Positions 10,469-19,666 of a stretch of 64,000 nucleotides of DNA are shown here, piece after piece; position 1 is the first letter of the stretch, and each line of letters opens with the position of its first letter. Both the position numbers and the translations under genes were made by a program. The stretch is from Ancylobacter mangrovi (lineage in GTDB: Bacteria; Pseudomonadota; Alphaproteobacteria; Rhizobiales; Xanthobacteraceae). The notes below the pieces were generated by a model that searched no databases, was not told the DNA's origin, and saw nothing but the letters and a program-made list of their open reading frames with translations. The stretch is from assembly GCF_024752355.1 (NCBI RefSeq), contig NZ_JANTHZ010000004.1, forward strand, positions 269,557 through 333,556. Reading direction: 5' to 3'.

Positions 10469-10484
10469 GGACGCGTCCTCCGTC

Positions 10485-12512
10485 TCAGGCGCAGGTCAGG
10501 AGGTCGCAGGTCGCGTCGACCACGGCCTCGGGCGTGATGTTGAAATGCGCGTAGAGCTCACCTGCCGGCGCCGAGGCGCCGAAGCCGGTCATGCCGACGA
10601 AGCGCCCGCGATCGCCGATCCAGCGGTCCCAGCCGAGCCGGGCGGCGGCTTCCACCGCGACCCGCGGGGCGGTGCCGAGCACGGCGCGCCGATAGGCCTC
10701 GCTCTGCTTCTCGAACAGCTCCCAGCACGGCATGGAGACCACCGCGGCATCGACGCCGCGGGCGGCGAGGAGATCGACCGCCTTGAAGGCGATCTCCACC
10801 TCCGAGCCGGTGGCGAGCAGCGTCACGTCCCGCCGGCGGCGCGGCTTCAGCGCGACATAGGCGCCGTAGCCGGTGAGGTTCTCCTCGCTGTAGGCGGTGC
10901 GGAAGGTCGGCAGGTTCTGCCGCGACAAGGCGAGCACCGAAGGCGTGCCCTCGCAGTGCAGCGCAAGCTGCCAGGCTTCCAGCGTCTCCACCGCGTCGGC
11001 GGGGCGGAACACGTTGATGTTCGGCGTCGCCCGCAGCATGGCGAGATGCTCGACCGGCTGGTGCGTCGGCCCGTCCTCGCCGAGGCCGATGGAATCGTGC
11101 GTCATCACATAGACGACGCGCTGGCCCATCAGCGCCGAGAGCCGCATCGCCCCGCGGGCATAGTCGGAGAACACCAGGAAGGTGCCGCCATAGGGGATGA
11201 AGCCGCGATGCAGGGCGAGCCCGTTCATCACCGCCGCCATGGCGTGCTCGCGGATGCCGTAATGCAAATAGCGTCCGCCATACGCGCCCGGCACGACCGA
11301 TCCGAGCCCCCTGGTGAGGGTCAGGTTCGAATGGGTGAGGTCGGCCGAGCCGCCGACGGTGAGCTCGCTCGCCTCGTTGACGACGCCGAGCACCATCTCG
11401 GAAGCCTTGCGGGTGGCGACCTTCGGCGCCTCCTCGCCCAGCATGCGCTTGTAGGCGTCGAGCTTCTCGTCGAAATCCGCCGGCAGGTCGCCCTCGACCG
11501 CGGCCTCGAAATCCGCGCGCCGGCCAGAGGTCGAAAGCCGCGCCTCCCAGGCCTCGCGGGCCGCCCGGCCGCGCGCGGCGACCTCGGCCCAGGCCGCGCG
11601 CAATTCGTCCGGCACCTCGAAGGGCGGATGGGTCCAGCCGAGCTTCTCGCGCGCGCCCTCGATCTCGGCGGCGCCGAGCGGGGCACCGTGGGCGCTCTCG
11701 CGGCCGGCCTTGGTGGGGGCGCCGTAGCCGATGGTGGTGCGGCAGGCGATCAGCGTCGGGCGGTCGGAGCGGCGCGCCTCGGCGATGGCGTCGACCACCG
11801 CGTGATAGGCCAGCCCGTCCACCGCGATCACGTTCCAGCCGGCGGCGCGGAAGCGGGCGGGCTGGTCGGTCGAGGTCGACAGCGCGGTCGAGCCGTCGAT
11901 CGAGATCCCGTTGTCGTCCCACAGCACGATCAGCCGGGCGAGCTTCAGGTGCCCGGCAAGGTCGATCGCCTCGTGCGAGATGCCCTCCATCAGGCAGCCG
12001 TCGCCGGCGATGACATAGGTGTAGTGGTCGACCAGCTCATCGCCGAAGCGCGCATTCATCATGCGCTCGGCGAGCGCCATGCCGACCGCGGTGGTCAGCC
12101 CCTGGCCGAGCGGCCCGGTCGTGGTCTCCACCCCCAGCGTGTGGCCGTGCTCGGGATGGCCGGCGGTGACGGCGCCGAGCTGGCGGAACCGCTTCAGCTC
12201 CCCGCCCCCCATGTCGGCATAGCCGAGCAGGTGGTTGATCGCGTAGAGCAGCATCGAGCCGTGGCCGGCGGAGAGTATGAAGCGGTCGCGGTCGGCCCAG
12301 TCCGGCCGGCCGGGATCGATCTTCATGAAGCGCGTGAACAGCGCGGTGGCGGCGTCCGCCATGCCCATCGGCATGCCGGGATGGCCGGACTGCGCCTTCT
12401 CGACCGCGTCCATGGCGAGCGCGCGCAGCGCGTTGGCCATGCCGTCATGGGGCAGGTCGTCCGCCTTCAGGGGCGCGGGGCGGAGCGTCGGATCGGTGTG
12501 TCTCGTGAGCAT
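10485..12512 (-). CDS. cbbT: Transketolase (Calvin cycle)
   Basis: A 675-residue thiamine-diphosphate enzyme of full family length. Motifs in order: [14 protein letters not shown]-binding [12 protein letters not shown], and the pyrimidine-domain signature [19 protein letters not shown]. The ATG at 12512 is chosen because GGGAGAA precedes it; it begins [12 protein letters not shown]. It lies 14 bases after cbbP in the same operon and provides the C2 transfers that regenerate pentose phosphates. A separate housekeeping tkt may exist elsewhere. Confidence 0.96.
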   Translation of the reverse strand: MLTRHTDPTLRPAPLKADDLPHDGMANALRALAMDAVEKAQSGHPGMPMGMADAATALFTRFMKIDPGRPDWADRDRFILSAGHGSMLLYAINHLLGYADMGGGELKRFRQLGAVTAGHPEHGHTLGVETTTGPLGQGLTTAVGMALAERMMNARFGDELVDHYTYVIAGDGCLMEGISHEAIDLAGHLKLARLIVLWDDNGISIDGSTALSTSTDQPARFRAAGWNVIAVDGLAYHAVVDAIAEARRSDRPTLIACRTTIGYGAPTKAGRESAHGAPLGAAEIEGAREKLGWTHPPFEVPDELRAAWAEVAARGRAAREAWEARLSTSGRRADFEAAVEGDLPADFDEKLDAYKRMLGEEAPKVATRKASEMVLGVVNEASELTVGGSADLTHSNLTLTRGLGSVVPGAYGGRYLHYGIREHAMAAVMNGLALHRGFIPYGGTFLVFSDYARGAMRLSALMGQRVVYVMTHDSIGLGEDGPTHQPVEHLAMLRATPNINVFRPADAVETLEAWQLALHCEGTPSVLALSRQNLPTFRTAYSEENLTGYGAYVALKPRRRRDVTLLATGSEVEIAFKAVDLLAARGVDAAVVSMPCWELFEKQSEAYRRAVLGTAPRVAVEAAARLGWDRWIGDRGRFVGMTGFGASAPAGELYAHFNITPEAVVDATCDLLTCA

Positions 12513-12526
12513 GATGTTCTCCCGGT

Positions 12527-13402
12527 TCACGCGGCGCGGCGCTTCTTCTCCACCAGGTGGAGGATCATCGGGGTGAGGATGAGCTGCATCGCGATGTCGA
12601 GCTTGCCGCCCGGGATCACGATGGAATTGGCACGCGACATCCAGGAGCCCTGGATCATCGACAGCAGATAGGGGAAGTCGATGCCGCGCGGGCTGCGGAA
12701 GCGGATGACGACGATCGATTCGTCCGCCGTCGGGATCCAGCGCGCGATGAACGGGTTCGAGGTGTCGACCGTCGGCACGCGCTGGAAGTTGATGTCGGTG
12801 TAGGTGAACTGCGGGCAGATGTAGTTCACGTAGTCCGGCATGCGGCGCAGGATCGTGTCGGTCACCGCCTCGGTGGAATAGCCGCGGTGCGAGCGGTCGC
12901 GATGGATCTTCTGGATCCATTCGAGATTGATCACCGGCACCACGCCGATCTTCAGGTCCGCATAGCGCGCGACGTCGATATTGCCGCTCACCACCGCGCC
13001 GTGCAGCCCCTCGTAGAACAGCAGGTCGGTGGGCGCGGGGATTTCCTCCCACGGCGTGAAGGTGCCCGGCTCGCCGCCATATTCGGCGGCTTCCTTGTCG
13101 TCGTGGACGTAGTGGCGGAACTTGCCCGTGCCGGTCTTGGCATAGGAGCGGAAGGTCTCCTCCAGCTCCTCGAACAGGTTCGAATCGGGTCCGAAATGGC
13201 TGTAGTGGTGGTTGCCGCGCCCCGCTTCCTCGGCCATGACCTCGCGCATCGCGGCGCGGTCGTAGCGGTGGAAGGCGTCGCCCTCGATATAGGCGGCGAC
13301 CACTTCCTCGCGGCGGAAGATCTGCTCGAAGATCCGCCGGACCGAGGTCGTGCCCGCTCCCGAGGAGCCAGTGACCGAGATGATGGGATGATGGATCGAC
13401 AT
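12527..13402 (-). CDS. cbbP: Phosphoribulokinase
   Basis: A 291-residue class I (bacterial, octameric-type) phosphoribulokinase, which phosphorylates ribulose 5-phosphate to make the RuBisCO substrate. Walker A is GSSGAGTTS near residue 12, followed by the catalytic region [26 protein letters not shown], and the YEGLHGAV segment. The ATG at 13402 gives [17 protein letters not shown]. It sits 10 bases after cbbF. NADH and AMP regulation is known for the class, not visible here. Confidence 0.97.
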   Translation of the reverse strand: MSIHHPIISVTGSSGAGTTSVRRIFEQIFRREEVVAAYIEGDAFHRYDRAAMREVMAEEAGRGNHHYSHFGPDSNLFEELEETFRSYAKTGTGKFRHYVHDDKEAAEYGGEPGTFTPWEEIPAPTDLLFYEGLHGAVVSGNIDVARYADLKIGVVPVINLEWIQKIHRDRSHRGYSTEAVTDTILRRMPDYVNYICPQFTYTDINFQRVPTVDTSNPFIARWIPTADESIVVIRFRSPRGIDFPYLLSMIQGSWMSRANSIVIPGGKLDIAMQLILTPMILHLVEKKRRAA

Positions 13403-13412
13403 CGCCCGCTCC

Positions 13413-14438
13413 TCACGCGCGCAGCAGGCCGCGCCGCCCGAACAGGGGCGAGCGCTCGGGAAGGGCGGAGGCGTCGCGGTGATAGCGGGCGACCCGCTCC
13501 ACCTCGCCACGCGAGCCGAACACCAGCGGCACGCGCTGGTGCAGGCTCTCCGGCACGATGTCGAGGATGCGCTGCAGCCCGTCGGTCGCCGCGCCCTGCG
13601 CCTGCTCCATCAGGAAGGCGATCGGGTTGGCCTCGTAGACCAGCCGCAGCCGGCCCTGGCCGTAGCCGCGGCGGGCGTCGCCGGGGTAGAGATAGATGCC
13701 GCCGCGCATCAGGATGCGGTAGGCGTCGGCGACCATGGAGGCGACCCAGCGCGTGTTGAAGTCGCGGTCACGCGGGCCCTCGCCGCCGGCGAGGCAGTCC
13801 TCGATGTAGCAGCGCACCGCCCGGTCCCAGTGGCGGGCGTTCGAGGCGTTGATCGCGTATTCGCCGGTCTCGGCCGGAACCTGGGCCTCGGCCTCGACCA
13901 TGCGGAACTGGCCGAACGGGCGATCGAGCACGAAGAGCTGCGTACCCGCGCCGGTGGTGAGCGCCAGCGCGACATGCGGGCCGTAGAGCAGGAAGCCGGC
14001 GGCAAGCTGCTGTGTGCCCGGCTGCAACAGCGCATCCGCCCCCGTATAGGGCAGGATGGTGAAGATGGTGCCGACGCTGAGATCGGTGTCGATGTTCGAG
14101 GAGCCGTCGAGCGGGTCGACCGCCACCGCCAGCGTGCCGGCGGGGTTCAGCTCGACCGGCTCGTCCATCTCCTCGGAGCCGAGCAGGGCGACCGGCGCGG
14201 CGGCGAGCGCCTCGCGCACCAGCTCGTCCGCCACAAGGTCGAGCTCCTTCTGGCTGTCGCCGTCGGCGTGGAAGCCCCGCACCTCGGCGAGGCCGCCCGC
14301 GAGCGGACCGGCGGCCAGCAGCTCGGCGAGCGCGCGGCCGGCATCTGCAAGGGCGAGAACGGTGGTCGCGACGTCGCGACGCAACGCATCGGAACCGGCC
14401 CACCCGTCGAGGTGGTCCTGCAAGGTCCGGGATATCAT
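13413..14438 (-). CDS. cbbF: Class I fructose-1,6-bisphosphatase (Calvin cycle)
   Basis: A 341-residue class I FBPase; in this operon it probably also acts on sedoheptulose bisphosphate. The metal and substrate motif [10 protein letters not shown] is present, as are SVGTIFTI and the phosphate-binding RDRDFNTRW region. I chose ATG 14438 ([10 protein letters not shown]); an open frame upstream reaches into the CbbR-binding region and is not likely coding. First gene of the cbb operon, divergent from cbbR with 178 bases between them. Confidence 0.95.
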   Translation of the reverse strand: MISRTLQDHLDGWAGSDALRRDVATTVLALADAGRALAELLAAGPLAGGLAEVRGFHADGDSQKELDLVADELVREALAAAPVALLGSEEMDEPVELNPAGTLAVAVDPLDGSSNIDTDLSVGTIFTILPYTGADALLQPGTQQLAAGFLLYGPHVALALTTGAGTQLFVLDRPFGQFRMVEAEAQVPAETGEYAINASNARHWDRAVRCYIEDCLAGGEGPRDRDFNTRWVASMVADAYRILMRGGIYLYPGDARRGYGQGRLRLVYEANPIAFLMEQAQGAATDGLQRILDIVPESLHQRVPLVFGSRGEVERVARYHRDASALPERSPLFGRRGLLRA

Positions 14439-14554
14439 GGCGTTTCCCCAGTTATGTGAGGGCTTGAGCCCTTGGCGTGTCGTTTCCGTTAGCCTTCGAG
14501 CGGGGGACCCGAAGCGGCGGACGCCTCTTGTTGTGCTTAATCTGCCTGAGTTGC

Positions 14555-14604
14555 TCGAATAAGGAAATTCGAATAATCTTTCTATGAAATTCAATTACAT
14601 TGAA
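14555..14604. promoter_or_regulatory. Putative CbbR operators in the cbbR-cbbF divergent promoter
   Basis: Two perfect inverted repeats lie in an AT-rich stretch: TCGAAT-N6-ATTCGA (14555-14572) and TTCAAT-TAC-ATTGAA (14590-14604). Both contain the T-N11-A core of LysR-type regulators. Their centres are about 33 bp (three helical turns) apart, and the second lies 12 bases before the cbbR start, which fits autorepression plus activation of cbbF. Family rule plus observed symmetry; binding is inferred. Confidence 0.6.
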
Positions 14605-14616
14605 ACGTAATGCCGC

Positions 14617-15564
14617 ATGCGTAATGCCACCCTGAAGCAGCTGCGGGCCGTCGCCGCCATCGTCGAGACCGGCACGGTCACGGCGGCGGCGAAGAGGCTG
14701 AACGTCACCCCGCCCGCCGTGACCATGCAGGTGCAGCAGCTCGAGGAGCATCTCGGCCTGCCCCTGCTCGACCGCGCCGGCGACCGCTTCCAGCCCAGCG
14801 CCGCGGGCCGCGAGGTGCTGGCGGCCGTGGCCCGGATCGAGCAGGCCATGGCCGATTGCGGCGCCGCGCTCGACGCCATGCGCGGCCTCAGGGCCGGGCG
14901 CGTCGATGTCGGGCTGGTGTCGACGGCGAAATATTTCGCCCCGGCCGCGCTCGGCGCCTTCGCCCGTACCCATCCGGGCATCGACGTCTCGCTCACCGTC
15001 GGCAACCGCGAGGAGATGATCGCGGCGCTGCGCAGCGACGCCATCGACGTCGCCATCATGGGGCGCCCGCCGCTCGACATCGAGGTCGACAAGACGCTGA
15101 TCGGCGACCACCCGCATCTGATGATCGCGCCGGTGGACCATCCGCTGGTCGGGCGCCGGGTGGCGCCGAGCGCGCTCGCCAATGCGAGCTTCCTCAGCCG
15201 CGAGCCAGGCTCGGGCACGCGCGGGCTGATGGAGCGCTTCTTCCAGGAATCGGGCATCGAGCCGCGCATCGCCATGGAGATCGGCTCCAACGAGACCATC
15301 AAGCAGGCGGTGATGGCGGGGCTCGGCCTCGCCTTCATCTCCTCGCACACCATCGCCGCCGAGGTCGCCGACGGGCGGCTTGCCATACTCGACATCGAGG
15401 GCCTGCCAGTCGTGCGGCAATGGTTCGTGGTGAAGCGCACCGCCAAGCGCCTGACCCCGCCCGCCGCCGCGCTCGCCGAATTCCTCGGCCGCCGCGGCTC
15501 GGAATTCCTGCCGGGCGTCTCGCCCGCCGCCCCCGCCCCGGCACGCGAGGCGAGCCCGATATGA
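14617..15564 (+). CDS. cbbR: CbbR, LysR-family activator of the cbb operon
   Basis: A 315-residue LysR-type regulator. The N-terminal winged helix-turn-helix spans residues ~1-62 (LKQLRAVAAIVETGTVTAAA, then RLNVTPPAVTMQVQQLEEHL). The C-terminal effector domain follows. It is transcribed divergently from cbbF, the classic cbbR position. CbbR proteins sense Calvin-cycle metabolites or NADPH; the ligand here is not deducible. Its stop overlaps the start of the HAD phosphatase gene (ATGA), implying co-translation. Confidence 0.95.
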   Translation: MRNATLKQLRAVAAIVETGTVTAAAKRLNVTPPAVTMQVQQLEEHLGLPLLDRAGDRFQPSAAGREVLAAVARIEQAMADCGAALDAMRGLRAGRVDVGLVSTAKYFAPAALGAFARTHPGIDVSLTVGNREEMIAALRSDAIDVAIMGRPPLDIEVDKTLIGDHPHLMIAPVDHPLVGRRVAPSALANASFLSREPGSGTRGLMERFFQESGIEPRIAMEIGSNETIKQAVMAGLGLAFISSHTIAAEVADGRLAILDIEGLPVVRQWFVVKRTAKRLTPPAAALAEFLGRRGSEFLPGVSPAAPAPAREASPI

Positions 15565-16295
15565 GGAAACCTCGCTCCCGCCGCGCGGGCTGCGTTTCTC
15601 GCGCGCTGGTCCTCGCCGCGCTTCTTCTCGGGATGGCGACGGGCATGCCGGGCGGCGCTTCGGCCGAGCCGGCGCTGCACCAGCCGGCCAATGTCGGCGA
15701 CGCCAAGAATGCCGCGACGCGCTACCATGACGACGGAGGCTACGGGCGCGACATCGACGCGGTGACGAAGGCCGCCGGCCGCTGGATCGCACGCCGCGCC
15801 GGCGAGGTCGCCCGGCCCGCCATGGTGTTCGACATCGACGACACCGCGCTCAGCAACTGGCAGGTGATCGAGGACGACGATTACGGCCGTATCATCGGCG
15901 GCCCCTGCCCCGCCCTGCCGGAGCGCGCCTGCGGCTGGGCCGCCTGGGACCTTCGGGCCGGCACGCCGGCGATCGTCCAGACGCTGGCACTCTATCGCGA
16001 GGCGAAGCGGCTCGGCATCGCGGTGTTCTTCATCACCGGGCGCGGCGAGAGCCAGCGCGGCGCGACGGTCCGCAACCTCGCAGCCACCGGGTTCGGCGGC
16101 TATGACGGGCTCGCCATGGTGCCGCGCGGCGCGCATTTCGCTTCCGCCGCCGACTTCAAGGCGCCGCAGCGCGCGGCGATCGAAGCCAAGGGGTTCCGCA
16201 TCATCGCCAATATCGGCGACCAGCCCTCCGACCTCGCGGGCGGCCACGCCGAGCGCCGCTTCCTGCTGCCGAACCCGTTCTACCGCATTCCCTGA
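15561..16295 (+). CDS. Exported HAD-family acid phosphatase
   Basis: A 244-residue protein with a signal peptide (residues 1-36, cleavage near ASA-EPA) and a HAD phosphatase domain of the class B / lipoprotein e(P4)-like acid phosphatase type. The nucleophile motif VFDIDDTALSNWQV is intact, motif II is FFITGRGES, and the acidic motif is NIGDQPSDLAGG. There is no lipobox, so it is likely soluble in the periplasm. Its ATG overlaps the cbbR stop, an unusual coupling. It may release phosphate from phosphorylated sugars or nucleotides; a link to carbon fixation is only suggested by position. Confidence 0.8.
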   Translation: MRKPRSRRAGCVSRALVLAALLLGMATGMPGGASAEPALHQPANVGDAKNAATRYHDDGGYGRDIDAVTKAAGRWIARRAGEVARPAMVFDIDDTALSNWQVIEDDDYGRIIGGPCPALPERACGWAAWDLRAGTPAIVQTLALYREAKRLGIAVFFITGRGESQRGATVRNLAATGFGGYDGLAMVPRGAHFASAADFKAPQRAAIEAKGFRIIANIGDQPSDLAGGHAERRFLLPNPFYRIP

Positions 16296-16301
16296 GGCGG
16301 C

Positions 16302-16628
16302 TCAGCGCCGGCCCGACACCACGGTGATCGGCGTGGTGCGCGCGACGTGATGATGGTCCTGCGCCCGGTAGCGGATGACGGCGAGCGACTGCGCCAGCAG
16401 CTCGGCCTCGTCCACCAGCCCCATCTCCATCAGCAGGTCGAGCGCGGCGCGGGCCCAGCAATGATAATAGGCCTCGTCCGGATGGGCGTGGATCTCGCGG
16501 CTCAGCCGGTCGGCGAAGTCGCGCCATTCGAACATGCCGCTTTTGTGCAGCTCCACTACCATGGCGAAGATCTGCGCTTCCCACGGGGCGGCGAAGGCTT
16601 CGGGCGCGTCGAGCTCGGGCAGGGCCAT
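16302..16628 (-). CDS. Nitrile hydratase accessory (activator) protein
   Basis: A 108-residue protein resembling nitrile hydratase accessory proteins, which are related to the N-terminal half of the beta subunit (APWEAQIFAMVVELHKSGMF, then WRDFADRLSREI). These proteins help cobalt insertion and cysteine oxidation in the alpha subunit. It lies 2 bases after the beta C-terminal gene and ends the four-gene cluster. The C-terminal HHH (QDHHHVAR) could bind metal. It converges on the HAD phosphatase gene. Confidence 0.8.
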   Translation of the reverse strand: MALPELDAPEAFAAPWEAQIFAMVVELHKSGMFEWRDFADRLSREIHAHPDEAYYHCWARAALDLLMEMGLVDEAELLAQSLAVIRYRAQDHHHVARTTPITVVSGRR

Positions 16629-16630
16629 CG

Positions 16631-16996
16631 TCAGCGCTCCTCCGCGCCGGCCGGTTCGAGGTAGCTGTCCCACAGGTCGATGAGCAGGCTGTCGCGGGCC
16701 GGGGCCTCCTCGCCCCACAATTCGCGCATCGTGAAGCGCACCGAGTAGCAATATTCCGGCGTGCTCTCGTCGCCCAGCGCGCGGCGGTCGGGGAGCGCGT
16801 ACATGCCGTGCACGCGCACGATCTCGCCGCGCTTGCCGCGGCAGTAGCGCGGCAGGCGGGTATGGGTGCGCGGATGGAGGTTGCGCGTCACCACCACCTG
16901 GCCGACCTCGTAGGGCGCGGGGTGAGGCGGCGGGTCGACGCGGGTGGTGGCGCCGACATCGAGCAGGCGGACGATCTCCTCGGGACCGTAGGTCAT
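16631..16996 (-). CDS. Nitrile hydratase beta subunit, C-terminal half (split subunit)
   Basis: A 121-residue protein corresponding to the C-terminal SH3-like barrel of nitrile hydratase beta. Diagnostic segments are YEVGQVVVTRNLHPRTHTRL, RYCRGKRGEIVRVHG and VRFTMRELWGEEA. In two-subunit enzymes this is fused to the N-terminal half; here it is a separate gene with ATGA overlap with the beta-N gene. The same split occurs in thiocyanate hydrolase (alpha subunit) and in three-subunit nitrile hydratases. It should contact the alpha active site. Confidence 0.85.
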   Translation of the reverse strand: MTYGPEEIVRLLDVGATTRVDPPPHPAPYEVGQVVVTRNLHPRTHTRLPRYCRGKRGEIVRVHGMYALPDRRALGDESTPEYCYSVRFTMRELWGEEAPARDSLLIDLWDSYLEPAGAEER

Positions 16997-17334
16997 GAGC
17001 GCGCCTCCGCACCCGTGCCGGTGCCCGCATCCATTCGCGCGATCTCGGCGCGGTATTCGGCCGGGCTGATCACGCCCTTCTCGACCATCAGCCGGGCGAC
17101 CGCGAACCACCATTGCTCGTAATAGGAACGGGTGAGGTAGCGCGAGGGCTCGAGGCGCTCGCGCGACTGGCGGAAATCCTCGTCCGTGAACAGCCCGCCG
17201 ACGATGGTCGCCATGAACAGCGCGCACATGCGCCGCTCCCACTCGCTCTTGAACACCGGCTCGGTGCCGTCATAGCCGTCCGGGATGATGCGCCCGAAGC
17301 CGTCGTCGCCGCCGCAGTCGTGCACCGAGTTCAT
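16993..17334 (-). CDS. Nitrile hydratase beta subunit, N-terminal half (split subunit)
   Basis: A 113-residue protein matching the N-terminal helical half of nitrile hydratase beta: [16 protein letters not shown], then [35 protein letters not shown] and [11 protein letters not shown]. The gene ends where the linker to the C-terminal half would begin. Its ATG overlaps the alpha-subunit stop (ATGA), and its own stop overlaps the beta-C start, so the three are translated as a unit. The break is clean, not a frameshift, because both halves have coupled start codons. Confidence 0.87.
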   Translation of the reverse strand: MNSVHDCGGDDGFGRIIPDGYDGTEPVFKSEWERRMCALFMATIVGGLFTDEDFRQSRERLEPSRYLTRSYYEQWWFAVARLMVEKGVISPAEYRAEIARMDAGTGTGAEARS

Positions 17335-18005
17335 GCCGCCCCTCCGGGAGTGAGGGCCTCGCTTACGCCGATCATGCTGTCGCGGGTGACGAGGGCGGCC
17401 AGCGCGTCCTCGCTCAGCCCCTCCGTGCCCGGCGGGCGGCGCGGCAGGATCATGTAGCGGATCTCGGAATTGCTGTCCCAGACCCGGATTTCGGTCGTCT
17501 CGGGCAGGAAGGTGCCGAACTCCTCCAGCACCGAGCGCGGATCGCGCACCACCCGCGAGCGGTAGGGCATGCTCTTGTACCAGACCGGCGGCAGGCCGAG
17601 CACCGGCCAGGGATAGCAGGAGCACAGCGTGCAGACGACGAGGTTATGGACGCTGTCGGTGTTCTCGATCACCACCATGTGCTCGCCCTGCGCGCCGCTG
17701 AAGCCGAGCTCGGCGATGGCCGCGGTGGCGTCGGTCAGCAGCCGCTGCTTGTAGGCGGGATCGGCCCAGGCCCGCGCGACGACGCGTGCGCCGTTTCGCG
17801 GGCCGACTTTGTGTTCGTAATAGTCGACCACCGCGTCGAGTGCTTGCGGGTCGATCAGCCCCTTGCGCGCCAGCAATTCCTCCAGCGCCTTCACCCGCAC
17901 GCCGATATCGACCGCGTCGATCGAGGTCAGCATCTCCTCGGCGGAGATGTCCCCATCCGGCCCGTGATCGTGATCATGATCGTGAGGGTGGTGATGGCCC
18001 GGCAT
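17331..18005 (-). CDS. Cobalt-type nitrile hydratase alpha subunit (thiocyanate hydrolase gamma-like)
   Basis: A 224-residue metal-binding subunit. The claw motif [17 protein letters not shown] carries the Thr of cobalt-type enzymes. The N-terminus is His/Asp-rich ([12 protein letters not shown] at residues 4-15), as in thiocyanate hydrolase gamma as I remember it, and may bind cobalt. The Trp in CYPWP is the nitrile hydratase residue; thiocyanate hydrolase has Arg there (from memory), so nitrile hydration is favoured. It is first in the four-gene unit, preceded by GGGAAAA. It converts nitriles to amides in the cytoplasm. Confidence 0.88.
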   Translation of the reverse strand: MPGHHHPHDHDHDHGPDGDISAEEMLTSIDAVDIGVRVKALEELLARKGLIDPQALDAVVDYYEHKVGPRNGARVVARAWADPAYKQRLLTDATAAIAELGFSGAQGEHMVVIENTDSVHNLVVCTLCSCYPWPVLGLPPVWYKSMPYRSRVVRDPRSVLEEFGTFLPETTEIRVWDSNSEIRYMILPRRPPGTEGLSEDALAALVTRDSMIGVSEALTPGGAA

Positions 18006-18282
18006 GGCGTTTTCCCGTCGATCGAGCGGCAGCGCCCGCTCAGGTGGCTCCGGCACGGTGCCGACGGAAACAAGATTCACGCCAATTCCGGCGCCCGGCA
18101 ATGCCGTTCATAGGGAAAACTACGTAAATGTGCTGCCCTGCCAGCAGATAAGACGATTGGCCGCGCCGGCCGGACCGTCCGACGGTATCATGACGCTCCC
18201 GTGTCGCTAGATTGCGCAAGCGACGCTCGGGGCGGGCCTCGTTTCGTCTCAAGGCCATGCCGAGCATGAGACGGCTCTCAGA

Positions 18283-19542
18283 TCAGTAGATGGGAAACCG
18301 CTCGCACAGCGCCCGCACCCGCGCGCCGACATCGGCGATCAGCGCGGCGTCGGACGGTGCCTTGACGATATCGGCGATGAAGCCGCCGATCGCCTCGAAC
18401 TCGGGCGCGCCGAAGCCGCGCGCCGTGCCGGCATTGCTCGACAGGCGCAGCCCGGAAGGCGCCTCCGGCGGGCGCGGATCGAACGGGATGAGGTTCTTGT
18501 TCACCGCGAGCCCGGCCTTCTCCAGCGCCTTGGAGGCGACGTCGCCGGTGACGCCGATCCCTGTCAGGTCGACCAGCATCAGCCCGCAATCGGTTCCCCC
18601 GCCGACCAGCCGCAGCCCGGCATCGGCGAGCCGCGCCGCCAGCACCCGGGCATTGCCCAGCACGGCGCGGTTATAGGCGGTGAATTCCGGCCGCAGCGCC
18701 TCGCCGAAGCACGCCGCCTTGCCGGCCACCGCGTGCATCATCACCGAGCCCTGCACGCCGGGGAAGATGCCGTAATTGATGCGGTCCGACAGCGCCGCGT
18801 CGTTCCACAGCACGATGCCGCCCCGCGCGCCGCGCAGAGACTTGTAGGTGGTCGAGGTCACGACATGGGCGTGCGGGAACGGGTGCGGGTAGAGGCCGCT
18901 CGCCACCAGCCCGGCGAAATGGGCCATGTCGACCATGAACAGCGCCTCCACCTCGTCCGCGATGGCGCGCATGCCGGCGAAGTCGAGCGCGTGCGGATAG
19001 GCCGAGCCGCCGGCGACGATCAGCCGGGGCCGGTGCGCCCGCGCCAGCTCGCGCAGTTGCTCGAGCTCGATCCGCTCGCTGCCGCGGGCGACGCCATAGC
19101 GCACGACGTGGTAGTCGCGCCCGGTCAGCGTCGCGGGATGGCCGTGGCTGATATGCCCGCCCGCCGCCGTGTCCATCGACAGCAGCGTGTCGCCGAGCCC
19201 GAGCAGGCCGAGGAACACGCCGGCATTGGCGTTGGACCCGGAATGCGGCTGGACATTCGCGAAGGCGCAGCCGAACAGCCTCTTCGCCCGTTCCACCGCC
19301 AGCGCCTCGATGGCATCGGCGAATTCGGCGCCGCCATAGTAGCGGGCGTAGGGCAGGCCCTCGACCGTCTTGTTGGTGAGCACCGAGCCCTGCGCCTCCA
19401 GCACGAGGCGCGAGACGATGTTCTCCGAGGCGATCAGCTCGATGCCGTGGCGCTCGCGCGCCAGCTCGCCGCCTATGGCGCGCGCGAGCTCGGGATCGGC
19501 CTCGAGGCCCTCGGTGAAATAGCCGGCATGGAGCGTCGACAT
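18283..19542 (-). CDS. Divergent serine hydroxymethyltransferase-family enzyme
   Basis: A 419-residue PLP enzyme of the GlyA family with the ELIASEN motif, DMAHFAGLV, and the PLP lysine in TTYKSLRGARGG. Compared with canonical GlyA two active-site positions look changed: TNKYAEG reads TNKTVEG, and the His before the PLP lysine (TTHK) is Tyr (TTYK). The GTPA-type C-terminal region reads LRLSSNAGTARGF. It is therefore probably a paralogue with altered substrate use, such as another hydroxymethyl amino acid, rather than housekeeping GlyA. It lies 277 bases from the nitrile hydratase cluster, in the same direction. Confidence 0.8.
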   Translation of the reverse strand: MSTLHAGYFTEGLEADPELARAIGGELARERHGIELIASENIVSRLVLEAQGSVLTNKTVEGLPYARYYGGAEFADAIEALAVERAKRLFGCAFANVQPHSGSNANAGVFLGLLGLGDTLLSMDTAAGGHISHGHPATLTGRDYHVVRYGVARGSERIELEQLRELARAHRPRLIVAGGSAYPHALDFAGMRAIADEVEALFMVDMAHFAGLVASGLYPHPFPHAHVVTSTTYKSLRGARGGIVLWNDAALSDRINYGIFPGVQGSVMMHAVAGKAACFGEALRPEFTAYNRAVLGNARVLAARLADAGLRLVGGGTDCGLMLVDLTGIGVTGDVASKALEKAGLAVNKNLIPFDPRPPEAPSGLRLSSNAGTARGFGAPEFEAIGGFIADIVKAPSDAALIADVGARVRALCERFPIY

Positions 19543-19666
19543 GGGAAGGTCCGGACTGAAGGCCAGCGGGAGATTTCAGTCCATCCGACCGCCGGCCGCC
19601 AATTCCGGCGCCCGATCCGGCGGCGGCGCGGGGCGCGGGCCGCGCCTTGGCGCTCGGCCCCGCCGA

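Noticed and set aside
12513..13052. Long open-frame extension of transketolase upstream
   Set aside because: It is antisense-like shadow sequence across cbbP; the true start is 12512 with GGGAGAA.
16993..17334. Beta-N nitrile hydratase gene as a frameshifted pseudogene
   Set aside because: Both halves have their own starts with ATGA overlaps, so it is a deliberate split.
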